A model generated the notes under the pieces. It did not search any database. It had not been told where the DNA came from and saw only the letters and a list, made by a program, of their open reading frames with translations. A stretch of DNA of 64,000 bases, taken from positions 62,001-126,000 of the forward strand of contig NZ_JAMZCY010000006.1 of assembly GCF_024519285.1 (NCBI RefSeq), written 5' to 3'. This stretch comes from Cohnella sp. WQ 127256. Lineage in GTDB: Bacteria; Bacillota; Bacilli; Paenibacillales; Paenibacillaceae. This document shows, in pieces, positions 8,639 through 17,766 of this stretch. The position numbers and the translations under genes are program-made. Every line of letters starts with the position of its first letter. Positions within the stretch are counted from its first letter, which is position 1.

Positions 8639-10354
8639 TTAGGTGCCGAATTGAGCTCTGTGTAAACGGCTATATACGCCCCCGGAAGTGACTAACTCCT
8701 GATGCTGTCCTTGCTCGACGATGCCTTTTTCGTTAACAACAACAATGCGATCCGCATTCTTAATCGTGGCCAATCGATGGGCAATCACGAGCGTAGTGCG
8801 TCCGTGCGATAGCTCGGCAAGCGATTGTTGGATAAGGGCTTCTGTTTCCGTATCTAGCGCCGACGTCGCTTCGTCCAGAATGAGAATCGGTGGGTTCTTG
8901 AGGAACATCCGGGCTATGGACAGCCTTTGTTTCTGTCCGCCCGATAGCTTCACTCCCCTCTCACCGATCACCGTGTTCATCCCTTCCTGCTGTGAACGGA
9001 TTAACTCGTCCAGCCGTGCACGTCGGGCTGCTTCCCAGATTTCTTCTTCCGTTGCATTCAGCTTGCCATACAAAATGTTTTCGCGGATCGTTCCAGAGAA
9101 CAGAAATACGTCCTGCTGAACGATGCCGATCTGTTGCCGCAACGAGCTAAGCTTGACATCGCGAATGTCGACACCATCGACCTTAATAGCCCCAGATTCC
9201 ACTTCATAGAACCGAGGTAACAGACTGCATAACGTCGTTTTTCCTGCTCCAGAAGGTCCTACGAAAGCAATTGTCTCCCCTTTGTGGACAGTCAGGTCGA
9301 TATTGCGAAGCACACGCCTGTCGTTCTCGTAACCGAAGGTGACCCCTTCGAACCGGATTTCCCGTTTCAATTCCGCTAGATTCACTGCATTCGGAGCATC
9401 TGCGACGTCTGGTTCGGTATCCAGTAGCTCGTTATATCGCTTAAAGCCGGCAATGCCTTGCGGGTAACTCTCGATAATTGCATTAATTTTCTCAATAGGA
9501 CGGAAAAATACGTTGGTCAGTAGCAGAAAACCGATAAATTCGCCGTAGGATAGTTGTCCTTGAATGACGAACCAGGTTCCGCATACCATGACGAACAGAG
9601 TGACAAAACGCATCATCATGTAGCTGATGGAGCCGTTCTTGGCAATCAGCTTGTAGGAAAGCAGCTTCGTCGAGCGGAAACGACTATTGTTAACGTGAAA
9701 CTGCGCTTTCTCATGCTCTTCGTTGGAGAAGGCCTGTACGACGCGAATCCCCCCGACGTTATCTTCCACCCGGGCATTGAAATCCCCAATATCAGTAAAT
9801 AGTTGCTCCACTGCTTTCGTCATTTTGCCGTTAAAGTAGACGACTAGCCATATAATTGCCGGCACGACGATAAAGGTGAGAACAGCCAGCTTCCAGTTGA
9901 TAGCCATCATTAGTGCAAACGACCCGGCAAGCGTCATGACGGCTATGAATAAATCCTCTGGGCCGTGATGGGCCATCTCGCCAATCTGCATCATATCGTT
10001 GGTGAGCCTCGACATGAGATGCCCGGTTTTGGTATTGTCGAAAAAACGAAAAGATAGCTTTTGAATGTGATTGAACAGCTTCTTGCGCATGTCCGTCTCG
10101 ATATTAATGCCCAGCATGTGACCCCAATAGTTGACAATATAGTATAAGAAGGTATTCAGAACATATAAAGCTAACAATCCAATAGACGCCCATAGGATCA
10201 TCGTCCACTTTCCGCCGGGCAGCAGGTCATCAACAAATCGGTTAACGACCAATGGAAAAGCGAGTTCCATTAAGCCCGCCAACACGGCACAGCCGAAGTC
10301 GAGCAGGAACAGCTTCTTGTAGGGTATGTAGTAGGAAAAAAAACGGCGAATCAT
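8639..10354 (-). CDS. ABC half-transporter (exporter fold, fused TMD-NBD) in iron operon
   Basis: 571 residues: six membrane helices in residues 1-300, then a nucleotide-binding domain with Walker A GPSGAGKTT (about 366-374), signature LSGGQKQR, Walker B ILILDEATSALD and H-loop IAHRLATIKNAD. It is the third gene of a minus-strand unit, starting 16 bases after the FecCD permease stop at 10371 with GGTGAC upstream, so it should share the Fur-controlled promoter. It could export a siderophore. It could alternatively act like the exporter-fold siderophore importers IrtAB or YbtPQ, although those are usually heterodimers. It is not a substitute for the FhuC-type ATPase a FecCD importer needs. Confidence 0.9.
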   Translation of the reverse strand: MIRRFFSYYIPYKKLFLLDFGCAVLAGLMELAFPLVVNRFVDDLLPGGKWTMILWASIGLLALYVLNTFLYYIVNYWGHMLGINIETDMRKKLFNHIQKLSFRFFDNTKTGHLMSRLTNDMMQIGEMAHHGPEDLFIAVMTLAGSFALMMAINWKLAVLTFIVVPAIIWLVVYFNGKMTKAVEQLFTDIGDFNARVEDNVGGIRVVQAFSNEEHEKAQFHVNNSRFRSTKLLSYKLIAKNGSISYMMMRFVTLFVMVCGTWFVIQGQLSYGEFIGFLLLTNVFFRPIEKINAIIESYPQGIAGFKRYNELLDTEPDVADAPNAVNLAELKREIRFEGVTFGYENDRRVLRNIDLTVHKGETIAFVGPSGAGKTTLCSLLPRFYEVESGAIKVDGVDIRDVKLSSLRQQIGIVQQDVFLFSGTIRENILYGKLNATEEEIWEAARRARLDELIRSQQEGMNTVIGERGVKLSGGQKQRLSIARMFLKNPPILILDEATSALDTETEALIQQSLAELSHGRTTLVIAHRLATIKNADRIVVVNEKGIVEQGQHQELVTSGGVYSRLHRAQFGT

Positions 10355-10370
10355 GGACTGTCACCTTTTT

Positions 10371-11402
10371 CTATGATTTTGTTCTGGCAAGTAAATACAG
10401 GAAGTATGGGGCACCGACTACTGCAACGACGATACCTGTCGGCACCTCGGACGGCTGCAAAATCCATCGTCCAATTGTATCTGCTGTAATGACGAGCAGC
10501 GATCCGGCTAATGCAGCGGTGGGAAGGAGAATCTGATGCCGTGAACCAACAAGGGAGCGTGCGAGATGGGGGGCAACGAGCCCTACGAATCCGATTCCTC
10601 CGCTTACAGCGACGCAAGATCCGGCTAGACCGACCGCCACAGCAAGCAATACTAGCCTTTCTTTCTCTACGGGAGCTCCTAGTCCGGTGGCGATCTGGTC
10701 ACCCAGGTTCAGGGTATTCAATACCCTTGACTTATAGAAAGCAAAGGGCAGTAGGACTAGGATCCATGGAAGCAGCGCTAGTACGAACTTCCAGTTGGTT
10801 CCCCATATGCTACCCGCCATCCAAGTGGCGACGACTTGATATTTGTCCGGACTTAATCGGAGCGTCAACACAATCGTCGCCGCACTAATTCCTGCCGCCA
10901 CAGCTACTCCAGTCAGGATCATTCGGAGGGGCAGCAGTCCTTGATGCTTCTTATACGCCAGAACATAGATAAGGGCAGCAGTTAATCCTGCACCGATGAG
11001 GGCTAGTATAGGTAGAAGAAATACCGGCGCAGCGTTGGTAGTCGGGTAGAACGAAATAAACAGCATTACCGTCAGTCCAGCTCCGGCGTTAATGCCGAGA
11101 ATACCAGGATCGGCAAGCGAATTACGTGAGATTCCCTGCAAAATGCACCCCGATACGGCTAGCCCTGCGCCAATCAGAACAGAGATCACAATACGCGGTA
11201 GCCGGAAATCGAACAGGATGAGAGATTGTTTTTTTGTTCCCATTCCGAATAATGTATGAATGAGCTCCATCGGACTGAGCTTGATGAATCCGGTGTTCGT
11301 GCTAAGGGTAAAAGCAATAAGGATCGATATGCTGAAAATGGCCAACACCATGATATTGCGCTTTCTTCTGCGTCGTTCGACGGCAAGTGATAGAGTGTCC
11401 AT
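10371..11402 (-). CDS. FecCD-family siderophore ABC permease (second subunit)
   Basis: Inner-membrane permease subunit for an iron-siderophore importer, about 343 residues with nine to ten helices. Conserved segments include LPRIVISVLIGAGLAVSGCI, NSLADPGILGINAGAG and GFVGLVAPHLARSLVG, the last being the ATPase-contact region. The ATG at 11402 is preceded by GGAGGGAGC and starts one base after the stop of the other permease, so the two are translationally coupled. It pairs with 11404-12453 to form the transmembrane core and with the lipoprotein at 12703-13725. No cognate ATPase gene lies nearby; in B. subtilis a shared YusV fills that role. Confidence 0.93.
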   Translation of the reverse strand: MDTLSLAVERRRRKRNIMVLAIFSISILIAFTLSTNTGFIKLSPMELIHTLFGMGTKKQSLILFDFRLPRIVISVLIGAGLAVSGCILQGISRNSLADPGILGINAGAGLTVMLFISFYPTTNAAPVFLLPILALIGAGLTAALIYVLAYKKHQGLLPLRMILTGVAVAAGISAATIVLTLRLSPDKYQVVATWMAGSIWGTNWKFVLALLPWILVLLPFAFYKSRVLNTLNLGDQIATGLGAPVEKERLVLLAVAVGLAGSCVAVSGGIGFVGLVAPHLARSLVGSRHQILLPTAALAGSLLVITADTIGRWILQPSEVPTGIVVAVVGAPYFLYLLARTKS

Positions 11403-11403
11403 A

Positions 11404-12453
11404 TTACAGCTCCCTCCTTTCCTTACGTGCCAGATATAGGAACAACGGCACTCCGATGAGTGCAATGAGTGCCCCAACCGGCGTCTCGTAAGGTGGAATG
11501 ATCATTCTGGCCGCCAAGTCGGCCAGCACGACCAACAAGGATCCTAGCACAGCCGAACAGGGAATAATCCAGCGATAATCGACGCCGACGAAGTATCGGG
11601 TCAAGTGGGGGACAATGAGTCCGACAAACCCGACCGCTCCGACAATGGATACAGCCGCTCCAGCGAGAACTAACGTAATGAGGGTTCCCGCCAGCTTCAC
11701 GATTGTCGTACGTTGACCGAGTCCTCTTGCAACATCATCTCCAAGACTAAGCAATGTAATGGAACGGGATAACGCAATAGCCCCAAGGATCGCTGCGGCG
11801 ATCCAAGGAAACATGATTTTGAGTTGTGCCCATTTTGTACCCGCAACGCCTCCCGCGTACCAGAAAGCCAAGTCTTGTCCGATCTTGAAGTACAGTGCAA
11901 TTCCTTCGCTTAGAGCGGCCAGCAATGCGCTTAGAGCCGCCCCCGCCAACACCAATCGAACCGGTGTTAAGCCTCCTTTGGCCAAAGAACCGATGCCATA
12001 GACTAGACCCGCCCCAAATCCGGCACCCAAGAAGGAATACAGGATGAGGATCATGTAGGGGAGACCGGGAAAAAAGGCAAAACAGAGAGCGAGTGCGAAT
12101 CCTGCCCCGGCATTAATTCCGAGCAGTCCAGAATCGGCAAGCGGATTTCGCGTCATCCCCTGCATAATTGCGCCTGATACGGCGAAACACGCCCCGACCA
12201 TCGCCCCGCCAAGCACGCGTGGTAATCGAAGCTCTTGAATGATTTGATGTTCCGTAATATCTGGATTGAAGCTAAAGACTGCCTCCCATACGATATACAG
12301 CTTAGTATCCTTTGCTCCGAACGAAATGGACAATGCGATACCGAACAGCAATGCGATCAGTCCGCCAATTAAGATTAATGTCGCTGCCCACGGACGAGAG
12401 TGGAGCTTCCCGACCTTCGAAGCAGTCGTTTCTTCGTATCGTATTTGACTCAT
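11404..12453 (-). CDS. FecCD-family siderophore ABC permease (first subunit)
   Basis: About 349 residues, same family as the following gene: LPRVLGGAMVGACFAVSGAI, NPLADSGLLGINAGAG and GFVGLIVPHLTRYFVG are all visible. ATG at 12453 is preferred because AAGGA is eight bases upstream; an ATG at 12462 directly abuts that sequence. It is the first gene of the minus-strand iron operon, divergent from the binding lipoprotein, with a Fur-like box at 12497-12511 between its start and the shared intergenic region. The family is certain; hydroxamate or catecholate preference cannot be told. Confidence 0.93.
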   Translation of the reverse strand: MSQIRYEETTASKVGKLHSRPWAATLILIGGLIALLFGIALSISFGAKDTKLYIVWEAVFSFNPDITEHQIIQELRLPRVLGGAMVGACFAVSGAIMQGMTRNPLADSGLLGINAGAGFALALCFAFFPGLPYMILILYSFLGAGFGAGLVYGIGSLAKGGLTPVRLVLAGAALSALLAALSEGIALYFKIGQDLAFWYAGGVAGTKWAQLKIMFPWIAAAILGAIALSRSITLLSLGDDVARGLGQRTTIVKLAGTLITLVLAGAAVSIVGAVGFVGLIVPHLTRYFVGVDYRWIIPCSAVLGSLLVVLADLAARMIIPPYETPVGALIALIGVPLFLYLARKERREL

Positions 12454-12496
12454 TTGTACCATCCTTGTATACCATGATGAATTTCATTGCTTCATA

Positions 12497-12511
12497 TGAG
12501 ATTCATTCTCA
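12497..12511. promoter_or_regulatory. Fur box controlling the FecCD permease operon
   Basis: TGAGATTCATTCTCA matches the 7-1-7 Fur pattern (TGATAAT-N-ATTATCA) with three differences. It lies 44 bases upstream of the permease start at 12453, a sensible operator position. Confidence 0.7.
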
Positions 12512-12651
12512 ATTACACCCGTAAATTGTAGGTTACGGAGCAGAGAGGTGACAATGGATAAACGTGATTGTTTTTTTTGTACAAAATCAAATACGAACAT
12601 TTTGTTTCTCCATTGAGCCATACGGTAAAACCCGATATGATGAATTCTATT

Positions 12652-12670
12652 GATAATGATAATCATTATC
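12652..12670. promoter_or_regulatory. Perfect consensus Fur box upstream of the binding lipoprotein
   Basis: GATAATGATAATCATTATC is identical to the classical 19-bp Fur box consensus. It ends 32 bases before the lipoprotein ATG at 12703. Iron-dependent repression of the lipoprotein gene follows from this. Confidence 0.92.
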
Positions 12671-12702
12671 TAAATATTGAGCTATTATTTTGGAGGAAGA
12701 AA

Positions 12703-13725
12703 ATGATGAGACAGGCAAAAAAATTCACTTTAGCTTTAAGCGTTATTACATTAATGGCGCTCTTGTTACTGGCGTGCGGCAATAATTCCAAGGAACAAGC
12801 AGTCGAATCACAACCAAGTAGCGCAAATGCCGAGCAGACTGGTACTCCAGCCCCTTCGGCGCCTGCGACTGAAGATGCCGAAGAAGCAGAACCGGCTACG
12901 CGTAAGTATACAGATTATATGGGCCGCGAGTCAGAAATCCCGGTTTCACCTAAGCGCATCATTTTCACAGGGGAAACTTTCAGTGATTTACTAGCCTTAG
13001 GTGTAGAGGCGGTAGGTACGGACAAAGAATGGAACTTGGGCACCGTATACGGGGATCGACTGGCGAACGTAGAAGATGTCGGCTTTCCGATCAATCTTGA
13101 GAAGACGCTGAATCTCCAACCAGACTTAATCCTCGTAGCGAATACGGATGAGAAGCTCTATGAGCAATTATCCAAGATTGCACCTACGGTGACTTTCGAT
13201 ACGTTCGCTCCATTAAACGAGCGGCTGCCTCTATTGGGCGATCTAGTCGGAAAGAAAGAAGAGGCGGAGAAGTGGCTTGCGGAGTATAATGCCAAAGCGG
13301 ATGCGATGTGGAAGGAACTTGAGGCTGCTGGAATGAAACCAGGAGAGACGGCCTCCGTCTTCACTTATTATCCTGGCGATCGATTGTTCATCATGGCGCG
13401 GGCGGGACTATCGCAAGTATTGTACGAGAAGAACGGGTTTAAGGCTACGCCTCCGATTCAGAAGGTACTGGATGCCAATTCAGGCTTCGAGCAAATTTCT
13501 TTGGAAGCACTGCCGGAGTATGCTGGAGATCGAATCTTTATCCTTACTCCTGCAGCGGAAGAGGCACAGAAATCGACAGATGAAATGCTCAAGAGCAAGA
13601 TCTGGAGTAGCTTGCCTGCGGTTAAGAATAATCATGTCTATACCATTGATATTATTAAATCGGGTAGCGATGCCATCACCAGGGAATGGATGCTACAGGA
13701 ACTGCCAAAAATGTTCGCAAAATAA
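12703..13725 (+). CDS. Iron-siderophore ABC substrate-binding lipoprotein
   Basis: About 340 residues, FecB/FepB (periplasmic-binding TroA-like) family. The signal peptide ends in lipobox LLLAC, followed by a Ser/Ala/Glu-rich linker. The mature domain starts YTDYMGRESEIPVSPKRIIF and contains ETFSDLLALGVEAVGT and NLQPDLILVA. ATG at 12703 is six bases from GGAGG; a longer reading from 12568 would run through the Fur box and is rejected. It delivers ferric siderophore to the divergently encoded FecCD permeases. Its domain is clearly homologous to the C-terminal half of the adjacent AraC regulator. Confidence 0.93.
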   Translation: MMRQAKKFTLALSVITLMALLLLACGNNSKEQAVESQPSSANAEQTGTPAPSAPATEDAEEAEPATRKYTDYMGRESEIPVSPKRIIFTGETFSDLLALGVEAVGTDKEWNLGTVYGDRLANVEDVGFPINLEKTLNLQPDLILVANTDEKLYEQLSKIAPTVTFDTFAPLNERLPLLGDLVGKKEEAEKWLAEYNAKADAMWKELEAAGMKPGETASVFTYYPGDRLFIMARAGLSQVLYEKNGFKATPPIQKVLDANSGFEQISLEALPEYAGDRIFILTPAAEEAQKSTDEMLKSKIWSSLPAVKNNHVYTIDIIKSGSDAITREWMLQELPKMFAK

Positions 13726-13754
13726 TCATTTTCTTCAATAGCTAACACACTTAT

Positions 13755-13790
13755 AAGAAGCTTTTCAAGCAATCGTTGAAAAGCTTCTTT
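13755..13790 (+). terminator. Terminator after binding lipoprotein
   Basis: AAGAAGCTTTTCAA pairs with TTGAAAAGCTTCTT and is followed by T residues, 30 bases after the lipoprotein stop. Confidence 0.75.
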
Positions 13791-13813
13791 CTATTATATA
13801 TAATGAAATTAAT

Positions 13814-13828
13814 TGATAATCGTTCTCA
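13814..13828. promoter_or_regulatory. Fur-like box upstream of AraC-type regulator
   Basis: TGATAATCGTTCTCA matches the 7-1-7 Fur pattern with two differences, all in the right half. It is 21 bases upstream of the regulator ATG at 13850 and overlaps the expected promoter. Confidence 0.65.
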
Positions 13829-13849
13829 ATTAGGGAGGGATACTTTCAG

Positions 13850-15463
13850 ATGATTAACCAGACATGGGCTTTGGCTCCACTCCACTCCCTGCTTTTTCAT
13901 ATGCTGGAGATTGAGCTGGTCGTTCACCCCGTCGGATGGAGCTCCGGCCAACAAACGACTGATGCCCACACTCTTCTCCTATTTACAGCCGGATCAGGCA
14001 GCTTGCTTCTGGATGATAAGTCTGTTCGATTCACAGCTGACAAATGCTATTTGATGTCCCCAGGCACTTCGCTTCAGATTGACAACGAGTATGACAGTGC
14101 AGTCCGCTTTTACCGGATTACGTTTACCGCCATTACACTCGGCAGTCCGCTACATGATACATATACGGGGAATATCCTGACTGACCGGCATGAATTAATG
14201 GCATATCCCTTCTCCCGATTAATCCGTCTTGCGGAAGAGCTATATGTAGGAATTGATAATAGCTGCGACATCGAATCCTTTAAACAGCGTATTCGGTTCC
14301 AAGAGCTGCTCAGTTTCCTGGTCGAACAAAATCTTCAGTCTGATCACCAATTTAACTCTACGCAGTCTGTTGAGAGTACCATTCATTACGTGAAGAACAA
14401 TTACACTCATAACATTACCGTCAAGAAGCTTGCTCAGTTAGCCAATGTACCAAGCTGGCAGTATACGTCGATCTTTCAGGAATTGACGGGAAAGAAACCG
14501 TTGGACTACTTAACAGAGCTTCGCATTAGTCGTTCAAAAGAGCTGCTTATAAATTCGAAAGCCCCCTTAAGGGAGATTGCCCGTCGGGTTGGCTTTGCAG
14601 ATGAATACTATTTCAACCGCCGCTTTCGCCATACAACGGGAATGACACCCAAACAATATGCTCGTTACATATGCGATACGACAAAAGTAAGGGATTGGAC
14701 AGGTCATGAAGTGGAAATCCCAACTCAGCCTCAACGGATTATCTATTATGGGGAAACATTCGGGGATTTATTAGCTCTTGGCATTGAAGCCGTCGGAGAC
14801 TCTATTCATCCGGATCAACTAGAGGAGCTGAAGCCAGATTTGATTATTCTGGCAAGCTCTGACGAAAGGAAGTACAACAAAATTTCTAAAGTTGCGCCTA
14901 CCGTGACGTTTAATTCCTTTGCACCGCTCGACAAGCGTCTGAAGACGCTCGGTAATTGGCTGGGCAAGAAGCGGGAAGCTGAGCAATGGCTGGATACTTA
15001 TAACGACAAAGCTCACCTTGCATGGAAACAGCTTCGGAACATTATTGAGCCGGGTGAAACAGCCTCCGTATTTATCTATGATCACGGCAGACGGCTATTC
15101 GTCATGGGGGCATCAGGTCTTTCTTCTATGCTCTACCACCCGAACGGTTTTCAGCCAGTTGATAAGATACAGGAGGTGTTGGATGAGGGTAAAGGATTTG
15201 AGGAAATCTCCGCAGCAGGTTTACCTTCGTATGCGGGAGACCGAATATTCATGCTGATTCCCGAGAAAGATGAATCCAGAAAAGCGATGGAGGAGATGAT
15301 GAACAGCGCTCTTTGGCAAAGCCTTCCCGCTGTCCGAAACGGACGAATTCACGTCGTGGAGGCTGAAAAATGGAACTATAGCGATGCCATGACCCGAGAG
15401 AGGCTGCTCGATGCGCTGCCTCCTATTCTTCGATCACGCCAAGCTCCCGGTTCTTTTGCTTAA
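13850..15463 (+). CDS. AraC-family regulator fused to siderophore-binding domain (Btr-like)
   Basis: 537 residues. Order: N-terminal cupin-like sensor (1-160), AraC helix-turn-helix pair (about 174-273; IREL-type helices in [20 protein letters not shown] and [20 protein letters not shown]), then a FecB-type binding domain (about 279-530). That last part begins [20 protein letters not shown] and parallels the lipoprotein's YTDYMGRESEIPVSPKRIIF. It lacks a signal peptide, so it should bind siderophore in the cytoplasm. The architecture is that of B. subtilis Btr, which activates feuABC on sensing bacillibactin. Likely role: activate the neighbouring uptake genes when their ligand enters. Its last 41 bases overlap the convergent reductase gene. 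Confidence 0.9.
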   Translation: MINQTWALAPLHSLLFHMLEIELVVHPVGWSSGQQTTDAHTLLLFTAGSGSLLLDDKSVRFTADKCYLMSPGTSLQIDNEYDSAVRFYRITFTAITLGSPLHDTYTGNILTDRHELMAYPFSRLIRLAEELYVGIDNSCDIESFKQRIRFQELLSFLVEQNLQSDHQFNSTQSVESTIHYVKNNYTHNITVKKLAQLANVPSWQYTSIFQELTGKKPLDYLTELRISRSKELLINSKAPLREIARRVGFADEYYFNRRFRHTTGMTPKQYARYICDTTKVRDWTGHEVEIPTQPQRIIYYGETFGDLLALGIEAVGDSIHPDQLEELKPDLIILASSDERKYNKISKVAPTVTFNSFAPLDKRLKTLGNWLGKKREAEQWLDTYNDKAHLAWKQLRNIIEPGETASVFIYDHGRRLFVMGASGLSSMLYHPNGFQPVDKIQEVLDEGKGFEEISAAGLPSYAGDRIFMLIPEKDESRKAMEEMMNSALWQSLPAVRNGRIHVVEAEKWNYSDAMTRERLLDALPPILRSRQAPGSFA

Positions 15464-16460
15464 ATCGGTCGTTATGTGAGGAAACATAGGCTACCCGGGG
15501 TGCTTCTGGGTCCATATACAATTTTGCGCTGTTAACTGCCAGTACAGCATCCGAGAATGCCCCTGCGATCAAGTTTACTTTACTTGGATATTCAGCGAAG
15601 TCGCCTGCAGCGAATATGCCCGGCAGGTTGGTCTCCAGCTTGCTGCTCGCGAACACGTTCCAATCATCCATATCCAGGCCCCACTCTTTGATTCCGGTAA
15701 AATCGGACTGCAACCCGTGGTTGACGACAATGGCGTCGACTTCCAGTTGCGCGGTATCACCGGTATCTATATGGCTGACCGTGACTTCGTCGATTGTCTC
15801 TCCATTACCACTAGACAGTTGAGTAAGGGCGTAAGGTGTACGCACATCTACGGAGGACGATCTCATACGTTCAATGTTCTTCTCGTGCCCACCGAATTGA
15901 TCGCGGCGATGCACGACCGTTACGCTGCTCGCGATCGGCTCTAGTTCATTAGCCCAGTCTACGGCCGAGTTGCCGCCGCCAGAGATAAGCACTCTCTTGC
16001 CACGGAAGGGCTCCAGCTCCTGAACGGTATAATGCAGGTTGGTGATTTCATAGCGCTCTGCCCCTTCAATCTCTAGCTTCGCCATCTTTAGAATACCCCG
16101 TCCTAGTGCGAGTATAAGGGTACGCGTCCAATGTCTTTCCCCTGATTCAGCCAACAGCACATATGTCCCGTCCTCTTGTCGCTCTAACCCCGTAATTTGC
16201 TGTCCGAAGACGACAGTCGGATCGAAGATTGTTGCTTGATGGGCAAGCTGGGTTATGAGCTGCTCGCACACGACCGGAGCGAAGCCGCCTACGTCCCATA
16301 TCATTTTTTCCGGATAGATGAGCATGCGTCCGCCTAACTCTTCCTTCGCTTCAATCAGCTTCGTCTTTAGATCACGCATCCCACTATAGAAGGCAGAGTA
16401 CATCCCCGCAGGGCCTCCGCCGATAATCGTCACGTCATATAATTCCAATGGGTTCGCCAC
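15423..16460 (-). CDS. Ferredoxin/flavodoxin-NADP reductase-like flavoprotein (YumC/YcgT-like)
   Basis: 345 residues, thioredoxin-reductase-like fold without a redox CxxC. FAD-binding [14 protein letters not shown] is at the N-terminus, NADPH-binding [15 protein letters not shown] in the middle and the second FAD motif [15 protein letters not shown] near the end. This arrangement is that of bacterial ferredoxin-NADP reductase type 2. The GTG start at 16460 follows GGAGTGA by six bases. A Fur-like palindrome lies 38 bases upstream, and it sits in an iron-uptake island, so reductive release of iron from siderophores is a plausible role. Its 3' end overlaps the AraC gene by 41 bases tail-to-tail. 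Confidence 0.9.
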   Translation of the reverse strand: MANPLELYDVTIIGGGPAGMYSAFYSGMRDLKTKLIEAKEELGGRMLIYPEKMIWDVGGFAPVVCEQLITQLAHQATIFDPTVVFGQQITGLERQEDGTYVLLAESGERHWTRTLILALGRGILKMAKLEIEGAERYEITNLHYTVQELEPFRGKRVLISGGGNSAVDWANELEPIASSVTVVHRRDQFGGHEKNIERMRSSSVDVRTPYALTQLSSGNGETIDEVTVSHIDTGDTAQLEVDAIVVNHGLQSDFTGIKEWGLDMDDWNVFASSKLETNLPGIFAAGDFAEYPSKVNLIAGAFSDAVLAVNSAKLYMDPEAPRVAYVSSHNDRFKQKNRELGVIEE

Positions 16461-16497
16461 AATAGATCACTCCAGTATGCAATTCATTATACTCACT

Positions 16498-16516
16498 AAT
16501 GAGAAGTGTTCTCATT
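16498..16516. promoter_or_regulatory. Fur-like palindromic box upstream of flavoprotein reductase
   Basis: Perfect arms AATGAGAA and TTCTCATT separated by GTG. The core TGAGAA-NNN-TTCTCA resembles Fur boxes and, less well, PerR boxes. It lies just upstream of the minus-strand gene starting at 16460. Confidence 0.65.
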
Positions 16517-16734
16517 AACGCTTTCCCTATTGTATCTCGCCATCTTCATGCTCACAATGGACAAATAAAAACGGATTTTTGTACAGATTCAAGGATTGAT
16601 GAGTCCTCCTCTTAGAACAGAAAGCTCACCGAACGGCGATGGTGTGTCTTTGTTTGTAGGTCTAGCTGTCTAATTTAATAGAGCACATTTTCTCAGAAAA
16701 AATCATTGTCTTCGCGGGAACGAAGCCGTATGAT

Positions 16735-16855
16735 CTAAGTATATTACGACTGTGTGTGACTGGCGGAGCATGGACTAACCATGAGGGAGCACATAGCATA
16801 TTTAGCCGTACGCCTGGGCAGAGGTAAGGGGGATACCCCCTTACCTCTTTATGCT
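16735..16855 (+). ncRNA. ZTP (pfl) riboswitch with transcription terminator upstream of folD
   Basis: The aptamer shows GTGACTGGCGGAGCATGG, ACCATGAGGGAGC and GCCGTACGCCTGGGCA in the order and spacing of the pfl/ZTP motif. Directly after the CCTGGGCA block comes a perfect 13-bp terminator hairpin: AGAGGTAAGGGGG (16820-16832), loop ATA, CCCCCTTACCTCT (16836-16848), then a T-rich stretch. Binding of ZTP/ZMP, which build up when 10-formyl-THF is short, would be expected to compete with this hairpin and turn on folD 30 bases downstream. Confidence 0.9.
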
Positions 16856-16884
16856 TTTATAGCCGAAAAAGGGGTGTGTATGAA

Positions 16885-17766
16885 ATGCTGGAACAAAAAC
16901 GCATATTGGATGGTTCCTGTGTCGCACAAGAAATTAAGAATGAGTTGTCTGAGAGGGTAAATTTACTTTTAGCAAAAGGAGTAATTCCCTGTCTGGCAAC
17001 GATTCTTGTTGGCGATGATCCTGCATCTGCCACTTACGTACGAATGAAAGGAAATGCATGCAACCGTCTCGGAATCGAATCAAGAAGGATTAGCTTGGAC
17101 AAGGACACAACAACCGAGCAACTCATCCACGTTATCCAACAGCTTAACGAGGATAGCGGTGTACACGGAATTTTACTGCAGCATCCTGTTCCTACTCAGA
17201 TTGATGAGAGAGCGGCTTTCGAATCGATAAGCATAGATAAGGACGTGGATGGAGTCACAACTATGGGATTTGCGCAAAATGCCTTTGGGTTAGCAGCCTA
17301 CCCATCCTGTACGCCCGCAGCCATTATTGCGATACTTGATTACTACCAGATACCGATCGAGGGTAAGCATGCTATTGTCGTTGGTAGAAGCCCAATATTG
17401 GGTAAGCCAGTGTCTCTTATGCTTCTAAACAGGAATGCTACGGTAACGATTTGCCATTCCAAAACAAACAATCTCGATAAAATAGTCGGCTTGGGTGATA
17501 TTGTTGTGGCTGCTGTAGGTAAGCCGCGGTTTATCCAAGGGGATTGGATTAAAGAGGGAGCGATCGTGCTCGACGCAGGATACAATGCTGGTAATATGGG
17601 TGACGTGTATTATGAGGCATGTTTGGAAAAAGCAAGTGCGATCACCCCAGTCCCAGCAGGTGTTGGGCCAGTAACGATCGCAATGCTGCTTAAACATACC
17701 GTTGATTCTGCAGAAAGATCACACAGCTTCAGTCATTCTGTTAACCTTAACGAATTTAACAAATAA
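16885..17766 (+). CDS. folD: Methylenetetrahydrofolate dehydrogenase/cyclohydrolase FolD, divergent
   Basis: Bifunctional enzyme interconverting 5,10-methylene-THF, 5,10-methenyl-THF and 10-formyl-THF. About 293 residues. Substrate site residues are in SATYVRMKGNACNRLGI (Tyr and Lys) and DKDVDGVTT; the NADP site has GRSPILGKP and CHSKTNNL. Two usually invariant stretches are altered: the C-terminal PVPGGVGPMT reads PVPAGVGPVT and DVGIN reads DAGYN. ATG at 16885 is eight bases from GGGGTG; a GTG at 16876 overlaps that site. The upstream ZTP riboswitch fits a 10-formyl-THF supply role. A second, canonical folD may exist elsewhere in the genome. The gene end overlaps a convergent membrane protein by 48 bases. 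Confidence 0.9.
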   Translation: MLEQKRILDGSCVAQEIKNELSERVNLLLAKGVIPCLATILVGDDPASATYVRMKGNACNRLGIESRRISLDKDTTTEQLIHVIQQLNEDSGVHGILLQHPVPTQIDERAAFESISIDKDVDGVTTMGFAQNAFGLAAYPSCTPAAIIAILDYYQIPIEGKHAIVVGRSPILGKPVSLMLLNRNATVTICHSKTNNLDKIVGLGDIVVAAVGKPRFIQGDWIKEGAIVLDAGYNAGNMGDVYYEACLEKASAITPVPAGVGPVTIAMLLKHTVDSAERSHSFSHSVNLNEFNK

